Assembly: GCA_046481785.1 (NCBI GenBank)
Contig: JAWOJF010000272.1
Coordinates: forward strand, 1-21,808
Direction: 5' to 3'
Length of the DNA stretch: 21,808 nt
From: JAWOJF01 sp046481785
GTDB lineage: Bacteria; Bacteroidota; Ignavibacteria; Ignavibacteriales; Ignavibacteriaceae
Part shown: piece after piece, positions 1 through 7,570 of the stretch
Layout: every line of letters starts with the position of its first letter
Numbering within the stretch: position 1 is the first letter of the stretch
Translations under genes and position numbers: made by a program
The notes under the pieces: generated by a model
The model's input: only the letters and a program-made list of their open reading frames with translations
Told to the model about the DNA's origin: nothing
The model's database searches: none

Positions 1-1252
1 CGGGAGTTATCATTAATGCTTTCCTGTTTTCGCTGTTCCACCCAATAAAACCGGGAGGTATTATCTGGCTGGTACATTCAAGCCATACAGAATCTTCTTT
101 CAAAGGCACATAAACAATAACATGGTTGAACTGATTACTCGGAAACTCACTGACAATAGGAATCCTGTAATGCCCGCTGTTTATTAAAACAGGGTAAGCG
201 GTAATACCAGCTATTTTCAAAAGAGATACCATATAATTAGATAATGCTTTACAATCTCCGTAGCCCCGCTCATGCACATATTGGGCACTGAAGGGTTTCC
301 AGCTTCCGATCCCAAGTTGAACACTTACATAACGGGAGCGGTCCTGCATATATTTATAAAGTTTATATATTTTTTCTTTATCATCTGTTATTCCACCAAT
401 TAATGATTTAACCTCATTAACTGCGGATGGAGGAAGTGAATTTAATCCCCGGGTTAAACTGTTATACCAGGCACCAAATTCCTTCCATGATGACATAGTT
501 CCTTTATATTCGTCTATCTCAAAAACTGAAGGAGCTATAAAAACAATGGAAGCATAGTCTTCTATATCTTCTTCCTCTGCTTCATTAGGAAGTTCCGGGA
601 GATTGGCTGCTTTCCATGTGTAAGTTTTTGTTCCCCCATCATTAAGTATTTCAGGTTTTACTGAATCACTGTTGCACCAATATCGGAATTCATAATTCTT
701 TGGGACCTTAACTTCAAAAATATTCTGCTCAACCGGATCAGTAGAGGTACGTGAATACCATGAAGGCCAGCTAAGGTAACCATCATAATTTATTTCATAT
801 TTATATTCAACAGTATAGGGAAATTTATCATAGAGCAAAACTGCCTGTTTATATCTATAATCATCATACAAGGAATAGTCATTGTAAGAACTGTAATCCT
901 TTATTTCATCACTATCAAGCTCGCGTACTTCCTCACCATCTGCATCATAAATTTTGCCTTCAAGATCCTCTATCTGTCTGAATCTGTTGTATGAAATTGA
1001 AAGCCTGCCATTACCTTGCCCATTTTTATTAAATATAGTAATAGCAGATAGCATTTTAAGCACTGCACTATTTTCATCCAGTACCTCAAAATGAGAATAC
1101 TTAATTCTTACAAGGGCGTCTGATTCCGAAATTAAATCCGGAGGTATAGCAGCAATACTGTAGTCTATATCATCCTCATATAAATCACTCCCTGCAAATG
1201 CTGAATTTAATACTACAACTGCCGCTATTAAAATTATTATAATTTTGAGCAT
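1..1252 (-). CDS. DUF3857 domain / transglutaminase-like exported protein (C-terminus cut by window edge)
   Basis: The frame is open from the ATG at 1252 to the window edge, giving about 417 residues, so the C-terminus is missing. The N-terminus is a hydrophobic signal peptide ending in an AFA-GS-like cleavage site. A DUF3857-type beta-rich region follows, then a transglutaminase-like core from about residue 290. The core keeps a catalytic-type Cys334 in RGYGDCKALS, His377 in FNHVIVY, and a WLECTSQ strand where the third triad residue is expected, followed by GWNSENRKALMITP, which is typical of the family. It is probably exported to the periplasm or envelope. Whether such proteins crosslink, cleave peptides or only bind them is not known. 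AAGGGGGG lies 4-9 bases before the start and supports it. The gene begins 11 bp after a paralogue and is very likely co-transcribed with it. Confidence 0.85.
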   Translation of the reverse strand, partial: MLKIIIILIAAVVVLNSAFAGSDLYEDDIDYSIAAIPPDLISESDALVRIKYSHFEVLDENSAVLKMLSAITIFNKNGQGNGRLSISYNRFRQIEDLEGKIYDADGEEVRELDSDEIKDYSSYNDYSLYDDYRYKQAVLLYDKFPYTVEYKYEINYDGYLSWPSWYSRTSTDPVEQNIFEVKVPKNYEFRYWCNSDSVKPEILNDGGTKTYTWKAANLPELPNEAEEEDIEDYASIVFIAPSVFEIDEYKGTMSSWKEFGAWYNSLTRGLNSLPPSAVNEVKSLIGGITDDKEKIYKLYKYMQDRSRYVSVQLGIGSWKPFSAQYVHERGYGDCKALSNYMVSLLKIAGITAYPVLINSGHYRIPIVSEFPSNQFNHVIVYVPLKEDSVWLECTSQIIPPGFIGWNSENRKALMITP

Positions 1253-1263
1253 CTGCCCCCCTT

Positions 1264-3282
1264 TTATTTGGTACCACTTACCGAATTTACCTCATCTGAG
1301 GCTGCTAGTTTTTTTCCCAGAACGAGCTGTTCTGCCTGTGAAGCAATAACAAAGGCATAAAAAGCTTTTAAGCCTTCGTAATTGACAGCTTTAATTATGG
1401 GCTCATTAATATCAAATTTAAGGAGTATTTGTATCTCATTACCGGCCGCCTGTACATGGCGTGAATATGATGTGCTGTTGTCAAGTGCAAAGGACTTAGG
1501 AGCGAATTTTTCTTTGAATTCATAACCATCAGGGATTTTTATTTTTACTAATATTTTATAACCCCGGGTATATCCATAATCCACCGGGAATTTCCGCGTT
1601 ACTGATTTAAAGGGATTTTCAGTAAGCCGGTGTAATATATGCGGATTAATATATATCATATCACCGCTGGTTTGAAAATAATTATCTGAGCTGATATGGG
1701 CTTTAACTTTCAGGGAAACATCAATGTTGTCTTTATCTATGAATGAAACAGAATCAATTGTAATGCCCATAGTTTCTGTATCGAATAATTCTACAGCCAG
1801 ATCAACATCTTTTTTTTCACTTAAATCTGCTCTTATATCAACACTTTTATATTCTGAAAATGATTCTTCCAAATACCCGGTAAGGGTACCGTCCTCCATA
1901 ATATTAACTGAAACAATGGAGTTGCTGATATTTTTCCTGGAATTTGTTATTCCTATCCATTCAGGAGGGCCTTCTTTTACCACAAGTCCGGGTACATTTA
2001 ACACCCTCGAGGGAAGAAGATCAAAAGGCCGTAAAGGGCTTGTTGCATCAAGCAGGTAATACTCATTACCCACATTCACCTTTGCCATCAAATAATTAAA
2101 CTGCGTAGTAATAGGATAAATATTTTGTATTTTTCCATGATCTCTGGTACTTAAAATAACAGGATAAGCCTGAATGCCTGATGCTTCCAGTAAAGAAAGG
2201 AGTAGTACTGTAATTTCGGCATTACTCCCCTTCTTATATTCCAGAACATCATCAACATCTTCATCTATATAAAAGCGGTTCCTTTCATCACAAACAATTG
2301 ATTTAGATACCCAGTTATATATTGCTTTCATTTTCTCAACCGGGTCTGCAATAGATGATGTAATTTGAGAAGCAATTTTTTCCACATCACCTGTAACGTC
2401 TATTGCATCGCCAAGATAATCCGACTCGTGAAGTTCGTTGGCAAGGGTTTCCCAATCCTTCAGAACAGTTTGTTTCCCTGTCCAGGGAAATGAATACCCT
2501 CCCAGTTGAATTAATACTTTATTTGTATAGTCATCAATTGTAGTAATAAAAGGTTCATCTCTTAAAGCAGGTAAATTTTTCACCGCATAACGGTGCTGAT
2601 AACATGGTGCATCATCAGGTACATATTTTAATGCCTCTCCTCTGAACTTCTGTTTGATTTCTGTAACACTGTTGTCCTCCCATGCTTCATAACCAATGCT
2701 TACAACCGGATAAGCCAGGCATTTGGGATATATTATCCGGTATTCGCTCCAGCGAACCGGCTCGCTGTGCTGAAAAGTCCATTCCTTCATTAAGAGAATA
2801 GACTTTGAAATAATTTTGTATTTTACCTCAATAATGCTTCCGGGTTGTAAGGCAGGTAGTGTAAACTTAACAACTGTATGTTTATCATCTACTTCTTCTT
2901 CAAAAACATCATCATCATCAAGTTCTGTTTCAATAACCTCACCGCTTGAATTTAAATTATAAGTTATTCCTTCAACATTTCTTACACGTTCAGTTCCATC
3001 TTCTGTATAAATGGGTATTGAAAAATCCCCCCATTTATATCCATTCTGATTTAATATTTTTATTCTTATATGCCTTGTAAATTCAATTCTAAAATCATTG
3101 TTATATTTAGATTCACCATAATCACATAAAATATAAGCAGTTGCATTAGAATCATGCGGAAAAGATTTCATTTCCATGTCTTCTTTGGGAATTTCTCCCC
3201 ATTCTATAGGTGGATCAAGTTGAGGAAAAAGGTTGGCTGCCGATACAACTAATAAAAAGCAGAAAAAAACGAAGTTTTTCAT
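1264..3282 (-). CDS. DUF3857 domain / transglutaminase-like exported protein with degenerate catalytic site
   Basis: This is a 672-residue exported protein. It starts with a signal peptide (MKNFVFFCFLLVVSAANLFPQ), then a DUF3857-like region at about 50-220 and a transglutaminase-like fold at about 290-420, and ends with a beta-rich C-terminal part. An in-frame start at 3345 would add 21 residues ahead of the signal peptide; I prefer 3282 because the signal peptide begins there and AAGGGG sits about 9 bases upstream. At the active site the expected Cys is Asn354 (KKGSNAEI) and the expected His is Tyr397 (FNYLMAK). Asp412 is kept in LLDATSP. It is therefore probably a non-enzymatic, binding version of the fold. 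Related Bacteroidota proteins of similar length also carry this degenerate motif. It lies directly upstream of the Cys/His-containing paralogue. Confidence 0.88.
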   Translation of the reverse strand: MKNFVFFCFLLVVSAANLFPQLDPPIEWGEIPKEDMEMKSFPHDSNATAYILCDYGESKYNNDFRIEFTRHIRIKILNQNGYKWGDFSIPIYTEDGTERVRNVEGITYNLNSSGEVIETELDDDDVFEEEVDDKHTVVKFTLPALQPGSIIEVKYKIISKSILLMKEWTFQHSEPVRWSEYRIIYPKCLAYPVVSIGYEAWEDNSVTEIKQKFRGEALKYVPDDAPCYQHRYAVKNLPALRDEPFITTIDDYTNKVLIQLGGYSFPWTGKQTVLKDWETLANELHESDYLGDAIDVTGDVEKIASQITSSIADPVEKMKAIYNWVSKSIVCDERNRFYIDEDVDDVLEYKKGSNAEITVLLLSLLEASGIQAYPVILSTRDHGKIQNIYPITTQFNYLMAKVNVGNEYYLLDATSPLRPFDLLPSRVLNVPGLVVKEGPPEWIGITNSRKNISNSIVSVNIMEDGTLTGYLEESFSEYKSVDIRADLSEKKDVDLAVELFDTETMGITIDSVSFIDKDNIDVSLKVKAHISSDNYFQTSGDMIYINPHILHRLTENPFKSVTRKFPVDYGYTRGYKILVKIKIPDGYEFKEKFAPKSFALDNSTSYSRHVQAAGNEIQILLKFDINEPIIKAVNYEGLKAFYAFVIASQAEQLVLGKKLAASDEVNSVSGTK

Positions 3283-3388
3283 ATTACAGGTCCCCTTTTT
3301 ATTGTAGATGTGCAAATCGTATTTAAAAAATATCTCTATGTACATAAAAAAGCAATAAAAAACTGCAAATTGGTAGTATTACTAGATT

Positions 3389-3417
3389 AGTATAATTTTG
3401 CGGGTAATTAGGTTAAA
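3389..3417 (-). promoter_or_regulatory. candidate promoter for the DUF3857 gene pair
   Basis: Read on the minus strand, there is a -35-like TTTAAC (3412-3417), a 17-bp spacer and a -10-like TATACT (3389-3394), about 107 bp before the ATG at 3282. The -10 matches the sigma70 consensus at five of six bases but the -35 is poor. The region is AT-rich, so chance matches are likely. A promoter somewhere in the 200-bp gap after acpS is plausible. No terminator-like hairpin was seen here. Confidence 0.25.
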
Positions 3418-3482
3418 TAGATTTGAAAATAAAAGAAATGTTGAAAAGACAGGTGTAGAATAGTTCCATAGTTAATAAAACC

Positions 3483-3863
3483 TTATTTGTTTTCTTTAAA
3501 CACAATTGCTACACATGTAACATAATCTCTCGAGTGGCTCATAGAAATTTTTAAGTTTTTTTCTCCATCAAGTATTTTTTCAAGCTTACCGTATATTTTA
3601 ACCAGCGGCATGCCATTGGGTGCGTTATAAATCTCAATATCATGCCATCCAACATCCGAGTTTAAACCTGTTGAGAGGGCTTTGTAAACAGCTTCTTTTG
3701 CAGCAAAACGTGCTGCCAGGTGCTGGTATTTGTTTGTTTTGTTAAGGCAGTATTCCAGTTCAGCAGGGGTATATATTTTATTAAGGAAATGATCACCGTA
3801 CTTTTCTACGCTGTCCTTAACCCTGTCTATCTCTATTATGTCTATTCCAATTCCGAATATCAT
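3483..3863 (-). CDS. acpS: holo-[acyl-carrier-protein] synthase
   Basis: AcpS transfers 4'-phosphopantetheine from coenzyme A to the conserved serine of acyl carrier protein, activating it for fatty acid synthesis. The 126-residue length is typical of the trimeric AcpS family. The first signature, GIGIDIIEI, contains the Mg2+-binding Asp8. The second, RFAAKEAVYKAL, contains Glu57, the other metal ligand. The C-terminal ISMSHSRDYV motif (His110) is also present. It is the last gene of a cluster that starts at or before ssb and lies 46 bp after the MCE-domain gene. No Shine-Dalgarno sequence is obvious before the ATG (AACAGTAAT). The location is cytoplasmic. Identification is secure. Confidence 0.96.
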   Translation of the reverse strand: MIFGIGIDIIEIDRVKDSVEKYGDHFLNKIYTPAELEYCLNKTNKYQHLAARFAAKEAVYKALSTGLNSDVGWHDIEIYNAPNGMPLVKIYGKLEKILDGEKNLKISMSHSRDYVTCVAIVFKENK

Positions 3864-3909
3864 ATTACTGTTTTTTTACAAGCCAAAGCCTGTGCTGCAC
3901 CTGGATTAA

Positions 3910-4824
3910 TTAAAATAAGTCAATGTTGGCGTCTATTTTTATGCCTTCATTTTGCAATTGTTCAAGCAGTATCTTAGTCAGGTCTTTTAATTGTTTTAAT
4001 GATTCCGTTAAATTGTTATGCATCTCTTTATCATTAAGCATTTTATTCAGATTATTATCTTCATTCGTTATCTGTTCAGCAAAAGTATTTATCCTTGTAA
4101 GAAGGGTATCTGTCCTCTTTAAAATTATCTGCAGATCATTTACTGAAGTATTTATCCCCTCTCTGTTAGCAGAAATAAATTCCCGCGCTTCTTCAGTTAG
4201 TTCGGCGGTATTTTTTGTAAGAGTTCTGATGCTGTTTTGATTTTCATCTATCAGTACATTAATCTTTTGGCTTAAATCGCTCAGGTTGGAAAGTGATGTC
4301 TTAACATCTCTGTTTAACTGTTCATCTGTTAAATAATTATTTAATGATTTAAGAGTAATCCCGACATCTTTAATAGTGGATACCAAATCATCCTGTACAG
4401 TGCCTATCATTGCCATTACGGTAGGGATGTCAGCATAATATATACCGCTTTGAACCCGGTTATAATTAATTACACGTGATGATATACCGGGGTGTATTTC
4501 AACTTTCTTCCCCCCCATAAGATCAAGCATGGCTACGGAAAATACTGCATCTTCTTTCAGCACTACATCATTATTTATAGAAAGTTTTACAATCACACTG
4601 TCACCATGAACATTATAATCTTCCACAAACCCCTTGCGTACACCGTTAACAGTAACATAATCACCAATTTCCAAACCCGATACACTGCTGAATTTTACAT
4701 ACAGATTTTTTTCAGTAGAAGTAAAGCTGAAATTTTTTGCCCAGGATAACACCCATATAAAAATCAGTATACCGGCTATAACCATTATGCCGACTTTTAT
4801 TTCGGTTTTTCTTTGGTCTTTCAT
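3910..4824 (-). CDS. MCE domain (MlaD-family) inner-membrane-anchored protein
   Basis: This 304-residue protein has a short cytoplasmic N-terminus, one membrane helix at about 11-29, an MCE domain at about 36-115 (KFSSVSGLEIGDYVTVNGVRKG, then LMGGKKVEIHPG), and a long helical, probably coiled-coil C-terminal region from about 150 to 300. MCE proteins such as MlaD are the periplasmic lipid-binding parts of lipid transporters between the inner and outer membranes, usually with an MlaE permease and MlaF ATPase. Neither partner is in this window. Its ATG overlaps the stop codon of the preceding small membrane protein gene (ATGA, 4 bp), implying translational coupling. Lipid trafficking is inferred from the domain; the substrate is unknown. 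Confidence 0.92.
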   Translation of the reverse strand: MKDQRKTEIKVGIMVIAGILIFIWVLSWAKNFSFTSTEKNLYVKFSSVSGLEIGDYVTVNGVRKGFVEDYNVHGDSVIVKLSINNDVVLKEDAVFSVAMLDLMGGKKVEIHPGISSRVINYNRVQSGIYYADIPTVMAMIGTVQDDLVSTIKDVGITLKSLNNYLTDEQLNRDVKTSLSNLSDLSQKINVLIDENQNSIRTLTKNTAELTEEAREFISANREGINTSVNDLQIILKRTDTLLTRINTFAEQITNEDNNLNKMLNDKEMHNNLTESLKQLKDLTKILLEQLQNEGIKIDANIDLF

Positions 4825-5174
4825 TTGTTAACTCTTAAAAGATTATTTAAAGTTTGCAGGTCATGCTCATCAATAATGCTGTCTGATGCAACGGTTTCAA
4901 CTGCATTTGTTATCATATCTATTTTCTCATCCTGAATAGAATCAGGATCAATATTATCAATATAAGCTTCTATCATAACTCTTAAAGAATCCTTTTGAGG
5001 TGAAGGCCTTACAAAATCAAGCTTTTCATCCCAGCTTTCATTAAAAGCAATTTTAACAAGTTTTTTACCAGGACTTATAACCCAGTCGTCAAATTTAGTT
5101 TGGACAATATATAGACCTGCTGCCACAACAATAGTAAGGATAATAATAAACTTAACAAAGCACCCTTTACTCAT
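4821..5174 (-). CDS. small single-pass membrane protein of unknown function
   Basis: I do not recognise this family. With the ATG at 5174 it has 117 residues: a basic N-terminus (MSKGCFVK), one membrane helix at about 8-25, and an acidic, mostly helical C-terminal part with many Asp and Glu residues that would face the periplasm. A GTG at 5183 would add three residues and overlap the upstream gene. I prefer the ATG because AGGGTGAG lies just upstream and the codon begins one base after the previous stop. The 3' end overlaps the MCE gene by 4 bp. This tight coupling between a CorC-like gene and an MCE gene suggests an envelope role, perhaps as an accessory to the MCE protein, but that is inference only. 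Confidence 0.82.
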   Translation of the reverse strand: MSKGCFVKFIIILTIVVAAGLYIVQTKFDDWVISPGKKLVKIAFNESWDEKLDFVRPSPQKDSLRVMIEAYIDNIDPDSIQDEKIDMITNAVETVASDSIIDEHDLQTLNNLLRVNK

Positions 5175-5175
5175 T

Positions 5176-6462
5176 TTACTCACCCTGCACTATTTCAACA
5201 AGGACCTTCTTAATACGTTTGTTGAAAACTTCTTTAACAGTAAACTTATAATTTTCAAGCCGGAAAGTGTATCCCTCTTTAGGTATTTGTCCCGCATAAT
5301 TCAGAACCATACCGCCTACAGTTTCATAATCTTCATTTTCAGGAGTAATATTTATGTTAAACAATTCATTTAACTCATCAATTGATAATTTTCCAAGGAC
5401 CAAAAATGAGTTATCATCAAGTTTAGTAACAGGATTTTCTTCTTTATCATACTCGTCTCTTATTTCACCTATTATTTCCTCAATAATATCTTCAAGAGTA
5501 ATAAGCCCGGCAGTTCCGCCATATTCATCAACCACAATAGCGATATGCATCTTTTTTTCCTGGAATTCATGCATTAGATCATTTATCATCTTTGATTGCG
5601 GGATAAACATTGCTTTGCGTGCAACCTTTGAAAGTGATAACTGGCTCTTCAGAGTTTCATTCCTGAGATAAGGCAGGATATCCTTTGCATAAATAATACC
5701 TATTACCTCATCAAGTGTCTCCTGGAAAAGTGGTATCCGGCTATGACCTGAGCTTGTTATAATTTCCAGCAGCCTGTTAAAATCAGTATCTGAAGGAATA
5801 GCTATCATATCAACACGTGGTGTCATTACTTCATGTACTGCCACTGATCTGAATTTAACTATGCTTTGGATAAGACCATGCTCTTCTTCAATTATTGTAC
5901 CTCTTTCATGCCCAAGATTGGCAAGTTCAGAAATTTCTTCGGGAAGAATAGCCATTTTTGCTTTATCAAATTTTATTTTTGATACCACCGATTTTATTGC
6001 TTCAGTAAAAGTCTCAGAAATTGGATAAAGGAATACACTAATCCAATAAAGCGGAATAGCTGCGATCTTTGTAAGCCCTATAGGATTTTTAGAAGCCCAA
6101 AGTTTAGGAGTTACCTCTCCGAAAAGTAAAACGAGGATAGTTAATATTATTATTTGAAGGGTAAGTGCTAATTCTTCTGAAATACCCGAATAATAAGAGT
6201 AATCTAATGCAAGAGAAACCCCTATAATGGAAGCACCAACATTAAAAATTGTATTCCCAATAAGTATGGTTACAAGAAGACGGCGCGGATTATCGAGCAG
6301 GTTAATCAGGTATCTGAAAATAAGCTGATTTTCATTCAGATTATTCTTTAGTTTCCTACGGTCTAAAGAAAACAATGCTACTTCAGAACCTGAAAAGAAA
6401 GCCGATAATAAAAGAAAAATAAAAAGTAAAATCAGTTTACTTTGCCAGCCTACATCATCCAA
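5176..6462 (-). CDS. CNNM/CorC-type membrane protein (DUF21, CBS pair, CorC_HlyC domain), GldE-like
   Basis: This 428-residue protein has the full hemolysin-C/CNNM layout. The DUF21 membrane domain (about 7-165) includes SAFFSGSEVALFS and GEVTPK. A CBS pair follows at about 205-335 (VMTPRVDM; VVDEYGGTAGLITLEDIIEEIIGEI), and a CorC_HlyC domain at about 350-425. Characterised CNNM/CorB proteins move Mg2+ or protect against cobalt and magnesium; Bacteroidota GldE belongs to the same superfamily. The start is a TTG: the in-frame codon upstream is a stop, there is no in-frame ATG near the N-terminus, and AGGAAG lies 10 bases before it. It follows ssb by 37 bp and its stop codon is one base from the next ATG. 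Ion specificity cannot be read from sequence. Confidence 0.92.
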   Translation of the reverse strand: MDDVGWQSKLILLFIFLLLSAFFSGSEVALFSLDRRKLKNNLNENQLIFRYLINLLDNPRRLLVTILIGNTIFNVGASIIGVSLALDYSYYSGISEELALTLQIIILTILVLLFGEVTPKLWASKNPIGLTKIAAIPLYWISVFLYPISETFTEAIKSVVSKIKFDKAKMAILPEEISELANLGHERGTIIEEEHGLIQSIVKFRSVAVHEVMTPRVDMIAIPSDTDFNRLLEIITSSGHSRIPLFQETLDEVIGIIYAKDILPYLRNETLKSQLSLSKVARKAMFIPQSKMINDLMHEFQEKKMHIAIVVDEYGGTAGLITLEDIIEEIIGEIRDEYDKEENPVTKLDDNSFLVLGKLSIDELNELFNINITPENEDYETVGGMVLNYAGQIPKEGYTFRLENYKFTVKEVFNKRIKKVLVEIVQGE

Positions 6463-6499
6463 AAATTATTTTCTTCCTGATGTTATACATATCTGTTAG

Positions 6500-6925
6500 T
6501 TAAAAAGGAAGATCATCGTTTTCTTCAACCTGTATATCAGCTTCCTGCGCACCCGGGGAAGATTCTTCTTTAAATGATCCGCTATCAGAAGAGGATGAAG
6601 ATTCCAGGGGAATAATTTTATCGGTAACTACTTCAGTTGAATATCTTTTTATCCCTTCTTTATCAGTATAATCACGTTTTGAAAGTCTTCCTTCCACGTA
6701 GAATTTTTTTCCTTTTTTAAGATTTTCTTTAAAGTAGTCTGAAAGGTTATAAGAAACAATATTATGCCATGTAGTTTCATTTACCCAGTTACCATCTTTG
6801 CCTTTATAGCTGTTTGTAGTAGCCATTGTATATGTTGTAACTGATAAATTGGTTGTTGTAAAGCGGGTTTCTGCATCACGCCCAAGATTACCAATAAGCA
6901 TAATTTTATTTAATGAGAATGCCAT
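6500..6925 (-). CDS. ssb: single-stranded DNA-binding protein
   Basis: SSB coats single-stranded DNA during replication, recombination and repair and recruits partner proteins through its C-terminal tip. The 141-residue protein has an OB fold at about 1-105 (SLNKIMLIGNLGRDAETRFT, TWHNIV, KGKKFYVEGRLSKRDY), then a Ser/Glu-rich disordered linker and the acidic tip DDLPF, equivalent to the DDIPF tip of E. coli SSB. The start has a good Shine-Dalgarno sequence (AAAGGAAGAG). It lies 103 bp after the SPOR lipoprotein gene and 37 bp before the CorC-like gene. From memory, ssb followed by a gldE-like gene is a recurrent arrangement in Bacteroidota. Confidence 0.97.
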   Translation of the reverse strand: MAFSLNKIMLIGNLGRDAETRFTTTNLSVTTYTMATTNSYKGKDGNWVNETTWHNIVSYNLSDYFKENLKKGKKFYVEGRLSKRDYTDKEGIKRYSTEVVTDKIIPLESSSSSDSGSFKEESSPGAQEADIQVEENDDLPF

Positions 6926-7028
6926 ATCTCTCTTCCTTTATTCTTGAATATAAATATTAAATAGTAATTATTTTATCTAAAATCAACTTAACAGATTTTA
7001 AAATAAGCAGCGAATGGATAACAAACCA

Positions 7029-7463
7029 TTATTTTGTTACTGTAAGTATCCAGGCATCCTTATAATTGCCCATTTCCCACAGTTCATTTCTCACTTTTTC
7101 TGCTCCATCACGTAAAGGGAATAAAGTGGTTAACTGAACAACAAAAAGGTTAACCTGGTTACTGTATATTACAATTACCTCCTGGTTAAGTTCCTTTCTG
7201 CTCATTTCTGCAAAGCTATTAGCTTTGTCCTCAGTAGTAAAGGCGCCTATCTGAACAATATAATACTTTTCCTCAATACCAGGAGTGAAAACGGCAGGTT
7301 CTTCTTCCTCCTCAGTTATAACGGTATCTTTTGGTATTTCATCAAATACATATACACTGTCCGTGCCTGTAGTATCCTGTTTAGTTGTTTCCTCAGTTGA
7401 TGAACAGGCAGAAATAATAAAAATAGTTGAAAGTGCAAGAAGATAAATAGATAATTTTTTCAT
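7029..7463 (-). CDS. SPOR domain lipoprotein
   Basis: This 144-residue protein begins with a lipoprotein signal peptide; the lipobox is IISAC with Cys20 as the acylation site. An acidic, low-complexity linker is followed by a SPOR domain at about 64-144 (KYYIVQIGAFTTEDKANSF and FVVQLTTLFPLRDGAEKVRNEL). SPOR domains bind glycan strands lacking stem peptides and often mark division sites, so a cell-wall or division role is likely but unproven. An upstream in-frame ATG at 7496 would place 11 polar residues ahead of the signal peptide, so I chose 7463. There is no Shine-Dalgarno sequence; a probable promoter just upstream would give a very short leader. Confidence 0.9.
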   Translation of the reverse strand: MKKLSIYLLALSTIFIISACSSTEETTKQDTTGTDSVYVFDEIPKDTVITEEEEEPAVFTPGIEEKYYIVQIGAFTTEDKANSFAEMSRKELNQEVIVIYSNQVNLFVVQLTTLFPLRDGAEKVRNELWEMGNYKDAWILTVTK

Positions 7464-7484
7464 CAGATATGTTTGTTTGTTACA

Positions 7485-7516
7485 CAAATTTATCATAAAT
7501 GATGAATATTGCCAAA
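7485..7516 (-). promoter_or_regulatory. candidate Bacteroidota-type promoter for the SPOR lipoprotein (and possibly ssb cluster)
   Basis: On the minus strand, TAAATTTG (7485-7492) matches the Bacteroidota -7 consensus TAnnTTTG exactly, and a TTTG (7513-7516) lies 20 bp upstream, as expected for the -33 element. The same stretch also reads as a sigma70-like TTGGCA, 17-bp spacer, TAAATT. The predicted start would leave a leader of only about 15 bases before the ATG at 7463. This is the best Bacteroidota-type match I found among the intergenic regions. Confidence 0.42.
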
Positions 7517-7548
7517 TAAAATCTGATAAGAGAGTAGTAAGATTTTAT
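7516..7548. repeat. 8-bp inverted repeat between the SGNH lipoprotein and SPOR genes
   Basis: ATAAAATC (7516-7523) and GATTTTAT (7541-7548) form perfect 8-bp arms around a 17-base loop, 22 bp after the stop of the SGNH gene. On the minus strand the second arm is followed by a short TTTGG. It is AT-rich and would be a weak terminator at best. It adjoins the -33 element of the promoter above, so it could also be an operator-like dyad or chance. Confidence 0.3.
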
Positions 7549-7570
7549 CCATTGTTCCTCATAAAATGAA

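Noticed and set aside
1724..2059. 111-codon plus-strand open frame opposite the DUF3857 gene, and similar frames elsewhere
   Set aside because: All lie antisense to well-supported genes, have Ser-rich or low-complexity translations and no ribosome binding site.
3283..3345. N-terminal extension of the upstream DUF3857 protein
   Set aside because: The extra 21 residues precede a complete signal peptide, and a better ribosome binding site lies before the ATG at 3282.
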